64,000 bases of DNA from Molossus alvarezi (GCA_037176705.1 CM073898.1:28130988-28194987), one strand, 5' to 3'; shown: positions 42,501 to 53,694, counted from the stretch's first letter. Numbers and translations are program-made. The notes: a model not told the origin generated them from the letters alone.

Positions 42501-42870
42501 CTAGTTTATATTAAACATTGAGGTTATTAGTGCTAGTCATTTACATCCCTCTTCTTTCTAGGTTCTAACACATAAATAATAGACACCATAGAAGGCAGAT
42601 GCCCTCATCTCTTTGTAAAATTTAGACTCTCTGATAATACTGGAATTTGAGACTACAACATGGATTTATGGATAAGTTGGGAGTTGGCTACTATCCTTAA
42701 CAAATTCTCCACTATAGGGCAAGTTCAGTCTGCTGTGCTTCTTTGAATACACTTACCGGATAGCTATCTGGAAAGTTACAGGCCTGCTTTACACACCTAG
42801 TTATCAGCCCGAGGGAGAGCCTGAGCAAGACTAAGTGTGAGAAATGGGCAGGTGGTCCTGTTTTCTGTGA
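42501..42870. other. No recognised feature
   Basis: No gene or repeat named. Confidence 0.45.
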
Positions 42871-42896
42871 ATTAACCTCATTTCTTTTTTTGTAGT

Positions 42897-42948
42897 TTTT
42901 TAATCCTCACCCGAGGACATTTTTCCATCTTTTGTTCAGGTAGAATGG

Positions 42949-42995
<47 letters not shown>

Positions 42996-43152
42996 CGATG
43001 TAAAAGGAACACATCGAGTGGCTGCCACCGGCACGACTGACCAGAGCCGGGGACAAACTGCAACCGAGGTACATGCCCCTAGCGGAAACCGAACCCGGGT
43101 CTCTCAGGACTGCAGGCCGATGCTTTAACCGCTGAGCCAAACCGGCCAGGGC
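42897..43152 (-). repeat. Ves SINE inserted in the tail of another Ves
   Basis: TTAATCCTCACCCGAGG to CCGGCCAGGGC, with a pure GA run at about 42,953-42,991. A short duplication, TGTAGTTT, flanks it (42,891 and 43,153). Confidence 0.93.
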
Positions 43153-43159
43153 TGTAGTT

Positions 43160-43406
43160 TGTTTTTTTTTTATCCTCACCTAAGGATTTTTTTTTTTCCA
43201 TTTTTTTTGTTCAAATAGAGTGAAAGGGAGAGAAAGAGAGAGAAACATCCGTGTGAAAGGGACACATCAAGTGGCTGCCTCCTGCACAACCCCAACCAGG
43301 ACTGGGAACAAATCGCAACTGAGCTATGTGCCCTTGGCTAGAATCGAACCTGTGACTTATTGGTCCATGGGCCGATGCTCTAACTGCTGAGCCAAACCAG
43401 GATAGT
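43160..43406 (-). repeat. Ves SINE, host of the nested pair
   Basis: TATCCTCACCTAAGG to CCAAACCAGGATAGT. The outer duplication AACCTCATTTCTTTT lies at 42,874-42,888 and 43,407-43,421, bracketing both copies, so this one inserted first. Confidence 0.92.
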
Positions 43407-43424
43407 AACCTCATTTCTTTTTGT

Positions 43425-43945
43425 TAAAAGTAAAGTCCAAGGAAAGCTTTGGACTCTAACCCATCAATTTAGCTCTTCCTCCCCAGGACAAAGCACAAAT
43501 TTGTGGAGTAGAAAGACTGAAGTTTTTTATAATACCTAATAATATATTAACCACTCTTGCCTGCTGCCCCATTACCCCTGTGGGAAAGAGAAGGGAAGTC
43601 CCATTCATTATCTTTATAATGTGAGATTAGTATAAGAGTGTCTCCCTACTTTGAAAGGTAAATTTCTTCTATTTACGTATAGTGTTTCTGTAAGCTGTAG
43701 AATTCATACAAGAACTATGCAAAATGAAGAGCATTCACAGTAGAAGAATCTAAGTATATGTTGGCTTAAGGAAGTAAATTATGTCTTCTTAACTTACTAA
43801 TAGAAAATTATTGATGGTGAAGAAAACCCAAAATAGATAAACATAGGCAATAAAATCACAAGTCATCTATTACCAGCAGGTGATAGTTCTGTTTGCAAAG
43901 ATATATTTAAGACATCTCACTTAACAAAATAATGTAATGTGTTTG
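43425..43945. other. No recognised feature
   Basis: No gene or repeat named. Confidence 0.45.
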
Positions 43946-43949
43946 TTCT

Positions 43950-44091
43950 TTTTAAAAATATGTTTTTATTGATTTTTAGAGAGAGAGGAAGAGAGAGGGA
44001 GGGAGAGAGACAAACATCAGTCAACTGTCTCCTGCATGCTCTCTACTGGGTATCAAACCTGCAACCAGGCACTGAGCCACAATGGCCGGGC
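43950..44091 (-). repeat. Ves-related SINE, B variant, shortened
   Basis: TTTTATTGATTTTTAGAGAG tail to CACAATGGCCGGGC. About 140 bp because part of the tRNA-like head is deleted after the B box. Confidence 0.82.
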
Positions 44092-44179
44092 TGTAATTTT
44101 TGTTGTTGTTGTTAATTCTCACACAGTTTGTGAAATTGATAATATTGTTTGTCTTTTAAAAAATTTTAGAAATCTGAGT

Positions 44180-44275
44180 TTAGAGCCATTAAATAACTAG
44201 AAAAGCTACATAATTAGTGACAGACAGGTTTTGAACCCAGGTTGGTTTGAATCTCTTGTCTACTCTGCTATAAAG
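44180..44275 (-). repeat. MIR fragment
   Basis: TAATTAGTGACAGACAGGTT with TTGAACCCAGGTTGG is the MIR 3' core. Confidence 0.65.
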
Positions 44276-44890
44276 CAGGGATTGGCAAACTTTCTGTTAA
44301 GTGTGGCCAGGTAGAAAGTATTTTAGGCTTTGTGGGAAGAATTACTCAACTCTGCTGTTTTTGTGAAACAGTCTTAGACAATACCTAGAAGAATGGGTGG
44401 GGTTGTATTCTGATAAAACTTTATTTGTGGCCACTGAATTTCATATAATATCTATGGGTCTTGAAATACTATTCTTTGTTTTTCAGCTTTTTAAAAATGG
44501 AAAAAATTGCCCTGGCCAGTTTTGCCCAGTGGTTAGAGCGCCGGCCTGAGGAATGAAGGGTCTCGGGTTTAATTCCCAGTTAAGGGCACATACCTAGGTT
44601 GTATGTTCCATCCCTAGCCCTGGTCAGGGCACTTGCAGGAAGCAACCAACTGGTCAGTGTGTCTCTCTCACATAGATATTTCTTTCTCTTTTCCTTCCTC
44701 CCAACCTTCCTGCCTTCCACTGTCTCTGAAAATCAATGGAAAAAATATCATCTTGTGAGGATTATAAATAAATAAATAAATAAATAAATAAGTAATGTAA
44801 ACAATTCTTAGTGTGGCTGGTCCTACAAAAAAAGATGATGGGATCAGACTTGGCTTGTGGACAATAGTTTGCTGACCTCTACTGAATGGC
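44276..44890 (+). mobile_element. hAT-Charlie-like element split by Ves
   Basis: Left end CAGGGATTGGCAAACTTTCT with TTTAGGCTTTGTGGGAAG and ATAAAACTTTATTTGTGG. Right end GACAATAGTTTGCTGACCTC. The ends are approximate inverted repeats (GGCAAAC / GTTTGCTG). Non-autonomous, no transposase. Interrupted by a Ves at 44,509. Confidence 0.7.
44509..44795 (+). repeat. Ves SINE nested in hAT, (AAAT)n tail
   Basis: GCCCTGGCCAGTTTTGCCCA to TCTTGTGAGGATTATAAATA. The tail is an AAAT microsatellite to about 44,792. The anticodon-like part of the head differs from other copies (CTGAGGAATGAAGGG). Confidence 0.9.
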
Positions 44891-44894
44891 TTTC

Positions 44895-45950
44895 TATAAT
44901 TTGTTCTTTTCCCCACCAAGGATATGGAAATGGAGAATTCTTCTAATCGTTTTTTAGAATAAACTAGTATTGTTAGGTACAGTTACAAGTTAGAAGTAAA
45001 TCTTCCTTTGAGCTAAGATATTCATGAAATGCTAAGATTATGAGACCCTTTAATACTGTAATTCTTCACATTACCACACCATATGCTTTTAGAAATCATA
45101 AATATTCAACTCTTAGTCATTCCTATTAAATTGTCATTTGTTCTGGATTCATCAAAAAACTTTGATTTTAGGCTTTTTTTGTATATAAGGTGCTGAGGTA
45201 ATTTGATTCTTCTGGTAAGAGAAAAAGGGTGTTGGAATTACAATGAAGGGTTCACAAAAAAGATGATTCATGCAGAATTTACAAAATTGGCATCTTAGAT
45301 TACAATTTGTCATTTATAAACTTGACTTTGTAGAGTGAATTTCATATAAGTTTGGCTTATGTGCAACAAAAATACTTCCAGATGTGATCACTGATATATG
45401 ATTCTGAATTAAAAAGCTTAATGAAAACTTACAATGTTGACAAATCAACACTAATAGAAAACTGTCCCTACACATAGTGAAGTTTATCAGCAAATGTTTA
45501 CATTTTAATGTTTGGTAAGGAAAAGAGATACACTGAAACTAAATTTCAATTTGACCAATAACAGCTATAGCTGTAGATGGTGTTGAATTAAATGGTTCTT
45601 CATAGGAACTATGTGGTTGATGCTGAGCCTAACTCAATAAGCACTCAATAAAGTTTGATGTTAAAGAATCAAAAGATTTTTTAGCACAAAAAGAACGGTT
45701 CTTTGTTTTTAGGATTTGTCAAATTTAGTGAACCAGTCAGATTCTAGACAAATGGAGAAATTATTTGTATTAATACTGTATCGGAATCATTTAGTGGTTG
45801 ACTGTTGCCTATAGTATGAAATCCAGTTTTCTTTGGGGTAAAAGAAATTTGACCCAGCCTTGATTTTCATTCTCTAGTGGTAAAAGACTGTAATCAACTT
45901 TATTATTCACTCATTTATCCACAAATATTTTCCCACTTTGGAATGTTTTT
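44895..45950. other. No recognised feature
   Basis: AT-rich intron, no gene or repeat named. Confidence 0.45.
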
Positions 45951-45954
45951 CTTT

Positions 45955-46240
45955 CTTTTTCTCTCTAGCCTGTTTTGCTCAGACTTCAAGACCTGAATCA
46001 AACCTCTTTTCTTTCAGTAGGACCACTCATGTCCATCGTAATACATTTTTTCTTCTAAATTTCTAGCACTTACCACCTGTCACTTCTTTGGTAGTTATTC
46101 TTGTACTGCTTTGTTAATTTCTTATTAAAAATTTGCTTTTATCACTCCAGCTAGATGTAAAATTCTTTGAGAATAGACTATGCTTGTACTTGTTTTGCTA
46201 TATCTTAGCACTTGGGATAAAAATTAAAACTTCATGAAAT
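45955..46240 (-). repeat. L2 fragment, antisense
   Basis: AGATGTAAAATTCTTTGAGA and TGCTATATCTTAGCACTTGG follow the reversed L2 tail. Confidence 0.6.
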
Positions 46241-46420
46241 CCTTATTTGTGGTGTGAAAATTTTTTTTCTAAGATGCATTATTTCTTTTTTTTTCTTAAC
46301 TTTTATTTTGAAATAATTTCAACTATATAGAAAAGTTATAAAACTAACACAAAGAATTAACTATTCAAAACTTAGATGTATAGTTGTTAACATTTTGCCA
46401 CATATGAATTATCATTTTTT

Positions 46421-46657
46421 TTTTTTTTTTATCCTCATCCAAGGACATTTTTCGATATTTTGTTCAGATAGAGTAGGAGGGAGAGAGAGCAAGAGAAACA
46501 TTGACATGAAAGGGACACATCCAGTGGTTGCCACCCACACGACCCAACCAGGGCCGGGACAAACTGCAACTGAGGTACGTGCCCTTAATGGGAACTAAAC
46601 CTGGGTCTCTCTGGACCGCAGGCCGACGCTCTAGCCGCTGAGCCAAACCAGCCAGGG
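46421..46657 (-). repeat. Ves SINE, antisense member of a close inverted pair
   Basis: TATCCTCATCCAAGG to CCAGCCAGGG. Separated by about 32 bp from the sense copy at 46,690. Confidence 0.93.
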
Positions 46658-46689
46658 TTTACTAGTCATTTTATAAAATGTCTCTCATA

Positions 46690-46941
46690 GCCCTGGCCGG
46701 TTTGGCTCAGCGGTTAGAGCGTCGACCTGCGGTCCTGAGAGACCCGGGTTCGGTTCCAGCTGAGGGCGCGTACCTCGGTTGCAGTTTGTCCCCGGCCTTG
46801 GTCGGTCGTGCGGGTGGCAGCCATTCCATGTGTCCCTTTCACATCGATGTTTCTCTCTCTCTCTCTCTGTTCCTCTCTCTCCCTCCCACTCTACCTGAAC
46901 AAAAAAAATGGGAAAATGTCCTCGAGTGAGGATAAAAAAAA
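46690..46941 (+). repeat. Ves SINE, sense member of a close inverted pair
   Basis: GCCCTGGCCGGTTTGGCTCA to CTCGAGTGAGGATAAAA. GTCTCTCATA before and GTCTCTCACA after form the duplication. Confidence 0.93.
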
Positions 46942-47263
46942 AGTCTCTCACATTGGTTATGTTTCATTATTAGATTTAGGATGTGCCTTTTTGGCAGATA
47001 TACTATATGTGATGGGTCCTTAGATTGCATCATACAAGGGGGGGAGGGTACATGATAGAGGTTTGTTCCATTATTGTGATGTTTTCTTTGATTACTTGGT
47101 TAAAGTGGTTCTTTTTCTTAACAGAACCTACGTGGGGCCAATTAATATATAAGAAGCACTTGAGGCCATTACTTGCATTAACTTGAGGGATATCAACTGC
47201 TGTTAAATTTGGTAAATAATAAAATTTGAATCGTTATAGTGAGTTATAATAGTCACTAGTGAC

Positions 47264-47423
47264 ACCCTGGCCGGTTTGGCTTAGTGGTTAGAGTGTTGCC
47301 CCGTGGACCAGAGAGTCCTGGGTTCAATTCCTGCTAAGGGCGCATACCTCCGTTGCGGTTTGTCCCTGGCCCCGGTTGGGGTTGTGCGGGTGGCAGCCAG
47401 TCGATGTGTCTCTCTCACATCCA

Positions 47424-47463
<40 letters not shown>

Positions 47464-47532
47464 CCTCCCCTCTATATCTGAAAATAAATGCAAAAAAAAA
47501 AAAAGTCCTCAGGATGAAAAAAATAAAATAAA
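47264..47532 (+). repeat. Ves SINE with TSD and (CT)n
   Basis: CCCTGGCCGGTTTGGCTTAG to GTCCTCAGGATGAAAA. CT run at about 47,427-47,461. Flanked by AATAGTCACTAGTGA (47,249) and AATAGTCACTGGTGA (47,533). Confidence 0.92.
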
Positions 47533-47559
47533 AATAGTCACTGGTGAGTTTGAATTAGC

Positions 47560-47830
47560 ACAGTGATCAAGACAAGCCTGGGCATTTAAGCAAACACATA
47601 CTAAAGGTTACTCTAAAGCTATAGTAATAATAATAATAATAATAAAAGTGTGGTGTTAGCAGCTGAATAAACTGGAAAAAAATTCTTTTGAAGAGCCTCA
47701 AAAATATAAAGTATTTGACATATGGTGAAGGTTATATTTTAAATTAGTAGAAAGAGGATGGATTAGTTAATATATTTTGGGAAAACAGAACCATTATATA
47801 TCTTTTACATTCAGTTGCAAAAACTCAGTT
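47560..47830 (+). repeat. Old L1 ORF2 fragment, sense
   Basis: CTAAAGCTATAGTAATAATA and TGGTGTTAGCAGCTGAATAA match the late part of L1 ORF2, strongly decayed. Includes a (TAA)n run at about 47,625-47,645. Confidence 0.5.
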
Positions 47831-48049
47831 TGAGCAGAAAGGAATTTGTTACATGGTACTAAATGACTTACAGAATTATTAAGAGGACTGGAGGTGAGGG
47901 TAGGGTGGGGACTATAGGCTGTAATTCCAGGAATTAAAAAAAAAGACTGGCCTGGGTTCAAATTCTGGACCTATCATCCATTGGTTATAACTTTTGGCTT
48001 AATTTCTCTTTGGTTAATTTCTACATTTCTAATATGTAGCTATTAAGAA

Positions 48050-48690
48050 AGGAACAGAGAAGAACTATACAAAACAGGAAACAATTAATGAAAGGACATT
48101 AACTACATACCTATCAGTTATTACTTTAAATGTAAATGGACAGATGCTCCAATCAAAAGACAAATGGATAAAGAAGATGTGCATATATACAAGGGACTAT
48201 TTGTTACTCGGCTATAAAAAAGAACGAAATCTTGACCGTTTGTAACAAAATTGATGGACCTAGAGGAAATTATGCTAATTTAAATGAGTCAGACAGAGGC
48301 AAATACCATGATTTCACTTAATATGTGGAGTGTAAAAAAACGAAACAAAATAAATGAACAAACCAAACAGGAACAAACAACAGAGAGCAAGCTGATAGTT
48401 GCCAGACAGGAGGGGGGTTTGAGGCACTGGGTGGAAAAGGTGCAGGGATTAAGAAATACAAATTGGCAACTACAAAATAGTCCCAAGGATGTAAAGTACA
48501 GCTTGGGAATATAATCATCAATGATACTTTAACCATATATGGTGTAACTACATATGGTGTCAGGTGAGTGCAAGACGTTTCAGCGGATCACTTTGTAAGT
48601 TACATAAATGTCTAACCACTATGCTATACACTTGCAGCTGATATAATATTGAATGTCAAGTGTAATTGAAAAAAATATATTTTTTAAGTC
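48050..48690 (+). repeat. L1 with large internal deletion, sense
   Basis: 48,110-48,170 matches the start of L1 ORF2 (TTACTTTAAATGTAAATGGA, CTCCAATCAAAAGAC). It then joins at AATGGATAAAGAAGATG directly to the 3'UTR (CGGCTATAAAAAAGAACGAA, TTGATGGACCTAGAGGAAAT, TGAGTCAGACAGAGGCAAAT). Most of ORF2 is missing. Confidence 0.65.
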
Positions 48691-48694
48691 AATG

Positions 48695-49785
48695 GAAAAT
48701 TATATATCCAGGCATGATTACTGATGGTCCTGACCCTTCAGGAATGAAGGTCAAGATCATCTAACCAAGCAGCAAACACAACCAGCTCAGATGCTTACCC
48801 ATGGCAAAGGGAATTTTTAGTAGGCAATGGATGAAGGTAATTTTAAATACATGCTCTAAAAGAGTGCAAAAGCATTAATTTGATTGTTACACATTTTTCT
48901 TAATTGTGAATAAGTTGGAGTGTTTGTGAATATTTTATATGTTAAATCTACATAAATGTCTAAAATATAAAAGATTGACATGTGGGGAAAGGTCAGTTAT
49001 ATACTGCTGAGTATTATATACCAAATGATAGAGGTGAAGCTTAGAAGAGTTTAGGAAAGGAAGAGTTCTGTGTTGAATAGAATAAAAGGAATAACTTCAT
49101 GAAGGTGAGACCTGTAGTGGGTCCTGAAGATAGCATATGGGGAGGTGGGCAAAGTCATTTCAGACTAGAAGTGAACTGAATGAGCATTATCTGCAGAAGA
49201 GGAAATTGGCTTGGATGCAATCTTACGTTGATATAAACTGGAGTAGTTTGAAAGTTTAGAAACCAATAGATTTACTCCCTCTCCTCTGTCTTTTGTAATA
49301 AGGTTTAAAGTCACTGCTTTAAAGTATGACATGTGTAAAGGAGTCAGTTCTAATTATTAAACTACTTAGATATTTAAAATCTGCAAATAAAATGTTATTA
49401 GAGACGTTGAAATCTTTATCCTTCCAGGAAGGTTATTATACTTTCTCATGAAAATTTAAGTTGTATAACTGCTCTTGTTATTGCATAGTGTGTTGCCAGT
49501 GTTCTGACTAGGGTAAGATTTATCCTTTGTCTTGATGGGTTAAAATAAACCTAGGCTGGCAGTAAATAGTAACAGTTTCTTCCCAGACATGTAATAATCC
49601 ACTTAAAAATGGTATGTAAACATATATAATGGCTTTTTTTAATTGTCATGGTACTTGGCTGCTTTGGGAACCTTTTGATTATCTGTTAAGATTATAATTG
49701 TTTTTAATTTGTTATTTATTAAATATTTTACTTACAAAGTAATATATGGTGTCTGAAATTTGAACTATAGTGTATATATATTTTT
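48695..49785. other. No recognised feature
   Basis: AT-rich intron, no gene or repeat named. Confidence 0.45.
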
Positions 49786-49804
49786 TAAAAATTTATTGAG
49801 AGGA

Positions 49805-50104
49805 CATAGATACAGAGAACATTTTGTTGGTTGCCAGTTGGGAGGGGGGTTGGGGGAATGGGTGAAAAAGGTGAAGGGATTAAGAAGCACAAATTCATTG
49901 CTAGACTGACAAACCTCAAAGGGAAAGGGGTTGGGGGGTGGGAAGAAATAAACCAAAGAATTTATATGCATAACCAATGGACACAGACAATAGTGTGGGA
50001 AAAGGTGGGAGGGGGGTAGGAGTGGGGAGGAGGGGGTCAATGGGGGAAAAATGTGGAACATCTGTAATACATTTTACATCCAACAATAAAGATTTGGGAG
50101 AAAA
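49805..50104 (+). mobile_element. 5'-truncated L1 tail with G-rich 3'UTR
   Basis: About 300 bp ending AATAAAGATTTGGGAG plus poly(A). Several runs of four to six Gs. Flanked by AAAAATTTATTGAGAGGA (49,787-49,804) and AAAAATTATTGAGAGGA (50,105-50,121). Confidence 0.8.
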
Positions 50105-50270
50105 AAAAATTATTGAGAGGAAAAGTGAGAAAGGGGAGGAGAGAGAGAGAGAGAGAGGTCGATTTGTTGTTCCATTTATTGATTTATTTATTGATTGATA
50201 CCTGTATGTGCCCTGACGGGGGATCAAACCCGAAACCTTGGCGTATTGAGATGATACCCGGCCAGGGCCA
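50105..50270 (-). repeat. Ves-related SINE, C variant, host of the L1 tail
   Basis: ATTATTGAGAGGAAAAGTG tail, TTTGTTGTTCCATTTATTGA, GTATGTGCCCTGACGGGGGA, ending ACCCGGCCAGGGC. Its 3' end is where the L1 at 49,805 inserted. Confidence 0.82.
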
Positions 50271-50274
50271 AACT

Positions 50275-51035
50275 AGTGTATATTTAAAGTCACCTTTAAT
50301 GAATTAAATATTAGACTTCCAAATTGACTTTTTAATACCATTTAAACTTTTTCTTTAACTGGTTCACATTTTAAAGAGAAGTAAGGGAAATATATTAAAA
50401 ATAGACTCTGTAACAAATGTTTTTAGCTACATATATTTTATCATAAGAAATTATGCTATAAACATTTAAGATGTTTTTGGGGGGTCATTTTTAGAAAGCT
50501 TCCATTCCCCAAATTGCTGCTAAAATTCTCTTCTCATTAGGACTTTGTTCTTTCCTATTTTCAGATGTATTGACATTACATTGACAGATACATTTACTGT
50601 ATGTGTACATCACTTAGTACCATAGTAAGGCAGATTATTATTTCTTTCATGCATTTTTGTGTCTTCATAACATTTTCCAGTGTTTATTTTAGGGCAACAT
50701 TGCACCATTATATTGTTCAGGGCTTGGTATTAGGAAAGCATATCTGCAGATATTTTTGAAGTTGCTGCTAGATATAGAGGAATTGGCAGTATTTTGTAAT
50801 AGTAAAGTACAGTAGGAGTTTGGAGGCCTGTGTTCTAGTCCTGGTTCTGCCCTGTGTTATGTAACCTTGGAAGTCAGTTCTGCACTCTCGTTTGGCTTGC
50901 ATGATCACCAGGTCATCTTCTATAATTATATCATTTTGTGCCATGGTACTGCAAACAAATGAGCATATTAGTGTAAAAGTATCAAGAACGAAGTTTTGGA
51001 ATACCTCTGTTTCAGGTGTAAAAATATTAAAATTA
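50275..51035. other. Mostly unassigned, MIR fragment inside
   Basis: 50,805-50,930 (GTACAGTAGGAGTTTGGAGG, GTTCTGCCCTGTGTTATGTA) resembles MIR. The rest is unrecognised. Confidence 0.5.
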
Positions 51036-51039
51036 TATA

Positions 51040-51400
51040 GCTTCCCCCCTTTTTAATGTAAACTTTAACTGAAGTATTGCATAAATGCAGAAAATATTCA
51101 CAGATCACAAAACATTACCAGGATCCCAGAAAGCCCCTTGGTGACTCCTAGTTGTCACTCCTCCTCCTTCCCTGTCTAAGGGTAACTGCTGTCTTGACAT
51201 CTAACACCATGGATTGATTTTGTCTGTTTTCGAAATCATTCAGTATGGCTTCTTATAATCTGCCTTCTTTTTCTTAGCATTGTATTTGTAAGTCTTGTAG
51301 AGTTGTAGTTTGTTCATTGCTGTGTGGAGTTCCTTTGTGTAAATATACAATTGATTAATCCAATCTTCTTTTGGACCAATCGTGAAGAAAAAAGAGGGAA
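51040..51400 (-). repeat. Old L1, antisense
   Basis: CATCTAACACCATGGATTGA, GAAATCATTCAGTATGGCTT and TTCATTGCTGTGTGGAGTTC follow reversed L1M 3' sequence. Confidence 0.65.
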
Positions 51401-51626
51401 ATTGAACTACATTAAAATTAAGAACGTCTGGTCGTTTTTTAATCTCAGGGATTCTCTTTCCAATGTGTACTTTTATATACTGTTTAAATGACTCTTCAAG
51501 TTACAAATGGGTACTTCAACTTAGTTAAATTAGCCTAATGTCTCCTATTTTTCTTTTTCACAGTAGCCATATGAATATTGTCTTGCTACCTTTACTGAAA
51601 GAAAGGAATGGTTTGATCATTGTTGT

Positions 51627-51874
51627 TTTTTTTATCCTCACCTGAGGACATTTTTTTGCATTTATCTTCAGACAGAGCAGGAGGGAGAGAGGGGGGAAGA
51701 GAGAGAGAGAAACACCAATGTGAGAGAGACACATCAACTGGTTGCCACCCATAGGACCTCAACCAGGGCTGGGGACAAACTGCAACCGAGATACGTGCCC
51801 TTAGCGGGAACCGACCCCAGGACTCTCTGGACTGCAGGCCACCGCTCTAACCGTGGAGCCAAACAGGCCAGGGC
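51627..51874 (-). repeat. Ves SINE
   Basis: TTATCCTCACCTGAGG to ACAGGCCAGGGC. Confidence 0.92.
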
Positions 51875-51879
51875 AAGAA

Positions 51880-52385
51880 TTGAAGCTTTAATTCACATTT
51901 TACAACTAGTTATAAGGTACTTTTGTGTTTTCTTAAAAGTAGTATAAAATATAAGGGTATTGATGACTAAGTTATTTAAATATATTAGTTTAAATTAATA
52001 TAACATTCTGGCACGCAATTATAGAAGCTGAATGTGTAGGATTTTTATATTCATTTCATCAACATTTATCAAGCAATTATTATGTGTATAGTCATAGAAC
52101 GGTTTTTATTGCTTATATCAAACATTGTGTTAAATGGTGAATAACACATACAACTTTGTGATCCCTAAAACTTTCCCAACAAGTCAATAATAATCAATTG
52201 TAGAGGATGAACACATTTTATCATTTTAAATTCAGTCCATTCTCTATTAACTTTTTCTTAAGTTAGCAACTTGGGTGGGAGTCACAGACCATTGACAGAA
52301 CATTAGGCAGTGGATTCAGTATGAACCTAAATAGCATAGATTATGTCTAACACAGTTACTCTTCTGTAAATATCACCCAAAATGG
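51880..52385. other. Mostly unassigned, possible L2 tail
   Basis: 52,048-52,150 (CATCAACATTTATCAAGCAA, TTATTATGTGTATAG) resembles an L2 3' end. Otherwise unrecognised. Confidence 0.45.
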
Positions 52386-52389
52386 AAAA

Positions 52390-52554
52390 ATTTTTATTTT
52401 TATTTATTGATTGAGAGAGAAACGTCAATTGGTTGTTCCACTTATTTATGCATTCCTTGGTTGATTTCTTGTATGTGCCCTGACCAGGGGTGGAACCTGC
52501 AATCTTGTCACATTGGGACAAGTACTCTAACCAACTGAATTACCCAACCAGGGC
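52390..52554 (-). repeat. Ves-related SINE, C variant
   Basis: TTTATTTATTGATTGAGAGA tail, GTTCCACTTATTTATGCATT, GTATGTGCCCTGACCAGGGG, ending ACCCAACCAGGGC. Confidence 0.85.
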
Positions 52555-52689
52555 CTAAAATAGAAAACTTTTAAAAGAAATGATCTGTTATTTGTTGCTT
52601 AGCTGAGTTTTTAATATACAAAGTAGTTTGTATGTTTGAATAGGGTAGGCAGAGATATTCCTAATTATTTCGCCTTTTCCTCTTTTTTT

Positions 52690-52936
52690 TTTTTTATCCT
52701 CACCCGAGGACATTTTTCCATTTTTTTTGTACAGATAGAGTGGGAGGGAGAGAGAGGAAGAGAGAGCGAGGGAAACATCGATGTGAAAGGGACACATTGA
52801 GTGACTGCCACCCACACAACCCAACCAGGGCCGGGGACAAACTGCAACTGAGGTATATGCCCTTAGTGGGAACCGAACCCGGGTCTCTCTGGACCGCAGG
52901 CGGACGCTCTAACCGCTGAACCAAACCGGCCAGGGC
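52690..52936 (-). repeat. Ves SINE
   Basis: TTATCCTCACCCGAGG to CCGGCCAGGGC. TCCTCTTTTTTT before and TCCTCTATCTTTTT after look like a duplication. Confidence 0.93.
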
Positions 52937-52939
52937 TCC

Positions 52940-53690
52940 TCTATCTTTTTATTCTCGCCCACTTAACCTAGAATTTACAGGTTTATTTTTTATTTTTATA
53001 TTTCAATTCATTGAGAATGGATCAGTTGATACAAGTGAAGGATTTGAACTAAATATTTGCTATTTAAAGGGCCTTGTTTATTGTGGGTCATAAATTTGGG
53101 CAGAGCTTAACTAGGCATTTCTTTTCTACTAAAGTCCTTGGTGACAAGGTTAGACAGTTTTTATTTACATGTCTGGTACATATCTGGATGGCTGACAGGC
53201 TGGGTGGGCTTAGCTGGAACTGCCAAATGAGCATGTATATGTGGTTTCACTAGCATGGTGGGTCAGAGTAGTTAGACTTCTTAAGTGGCAGCTCAGTACT
53301 CCTGGAGAAAGAAACCAGAGTCTTAAGATCTACAAGACTTATTAATGCCTAGTCCTGAAAGTTATGCAACTTTTGTTAGTCAAAAGCAAGCCACAGGGCC
53401 AGCCCAGATTTGAAGGAGAGGACTACACAAGGGCATGAATACTGCAAGGTGTGGTTTATTTTGTTGGGGGTGGGGTAGGGGGGATGGGGGTCATCTTTGG
53501 AAACTATACTATAGGATCTATGAGTCTATAACTCTGCATAATATAGATAAGACTTATTTTTTTTAACAAAATGGTATTCAGATCATATAATCTAAGCTGA
53601 TTATTATAAAATCCAGCTATCTTAATATTTTTATTTCCCTATAACAGCTTCCAGAGTACCCTGCAGCTTATTTATATTTTCCCCTAGAAA
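52940..53690. other. No recognised feature
   Basis: No gene or repeat named. G-rich patch at 53,465-53,492. Confidence 0.45.
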
Positions 53691-53694
53691 TGTG

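Larger units (their letters stand above)
46275..47130 (-). repeat. Old L1, antisense, with two Ves insertions
   Basis: AACTATATAGAAAAGTTATA and GTTGTTAACATTTTGCCACA before, and ATTAGATTTAGGATGTGCCT with GATTACTTGGTTAAAGTGGT after, follow reversed L1M. Interrupted at 46,421 and 46,690. Confidence 0.65.

Noticed and set aside
46678..46951. Overlapping frames on both strands
   Set aside because: Read-through of one Ves copy; the recurring ALAGLAQRLERRPAV peptide is the translated SINE head.
49765..50227. Pro/Ser-rich minus frames near 50 kb
   Set aside because: Antisense reading of the G-rich L1 3'UTR, not a protein gene.
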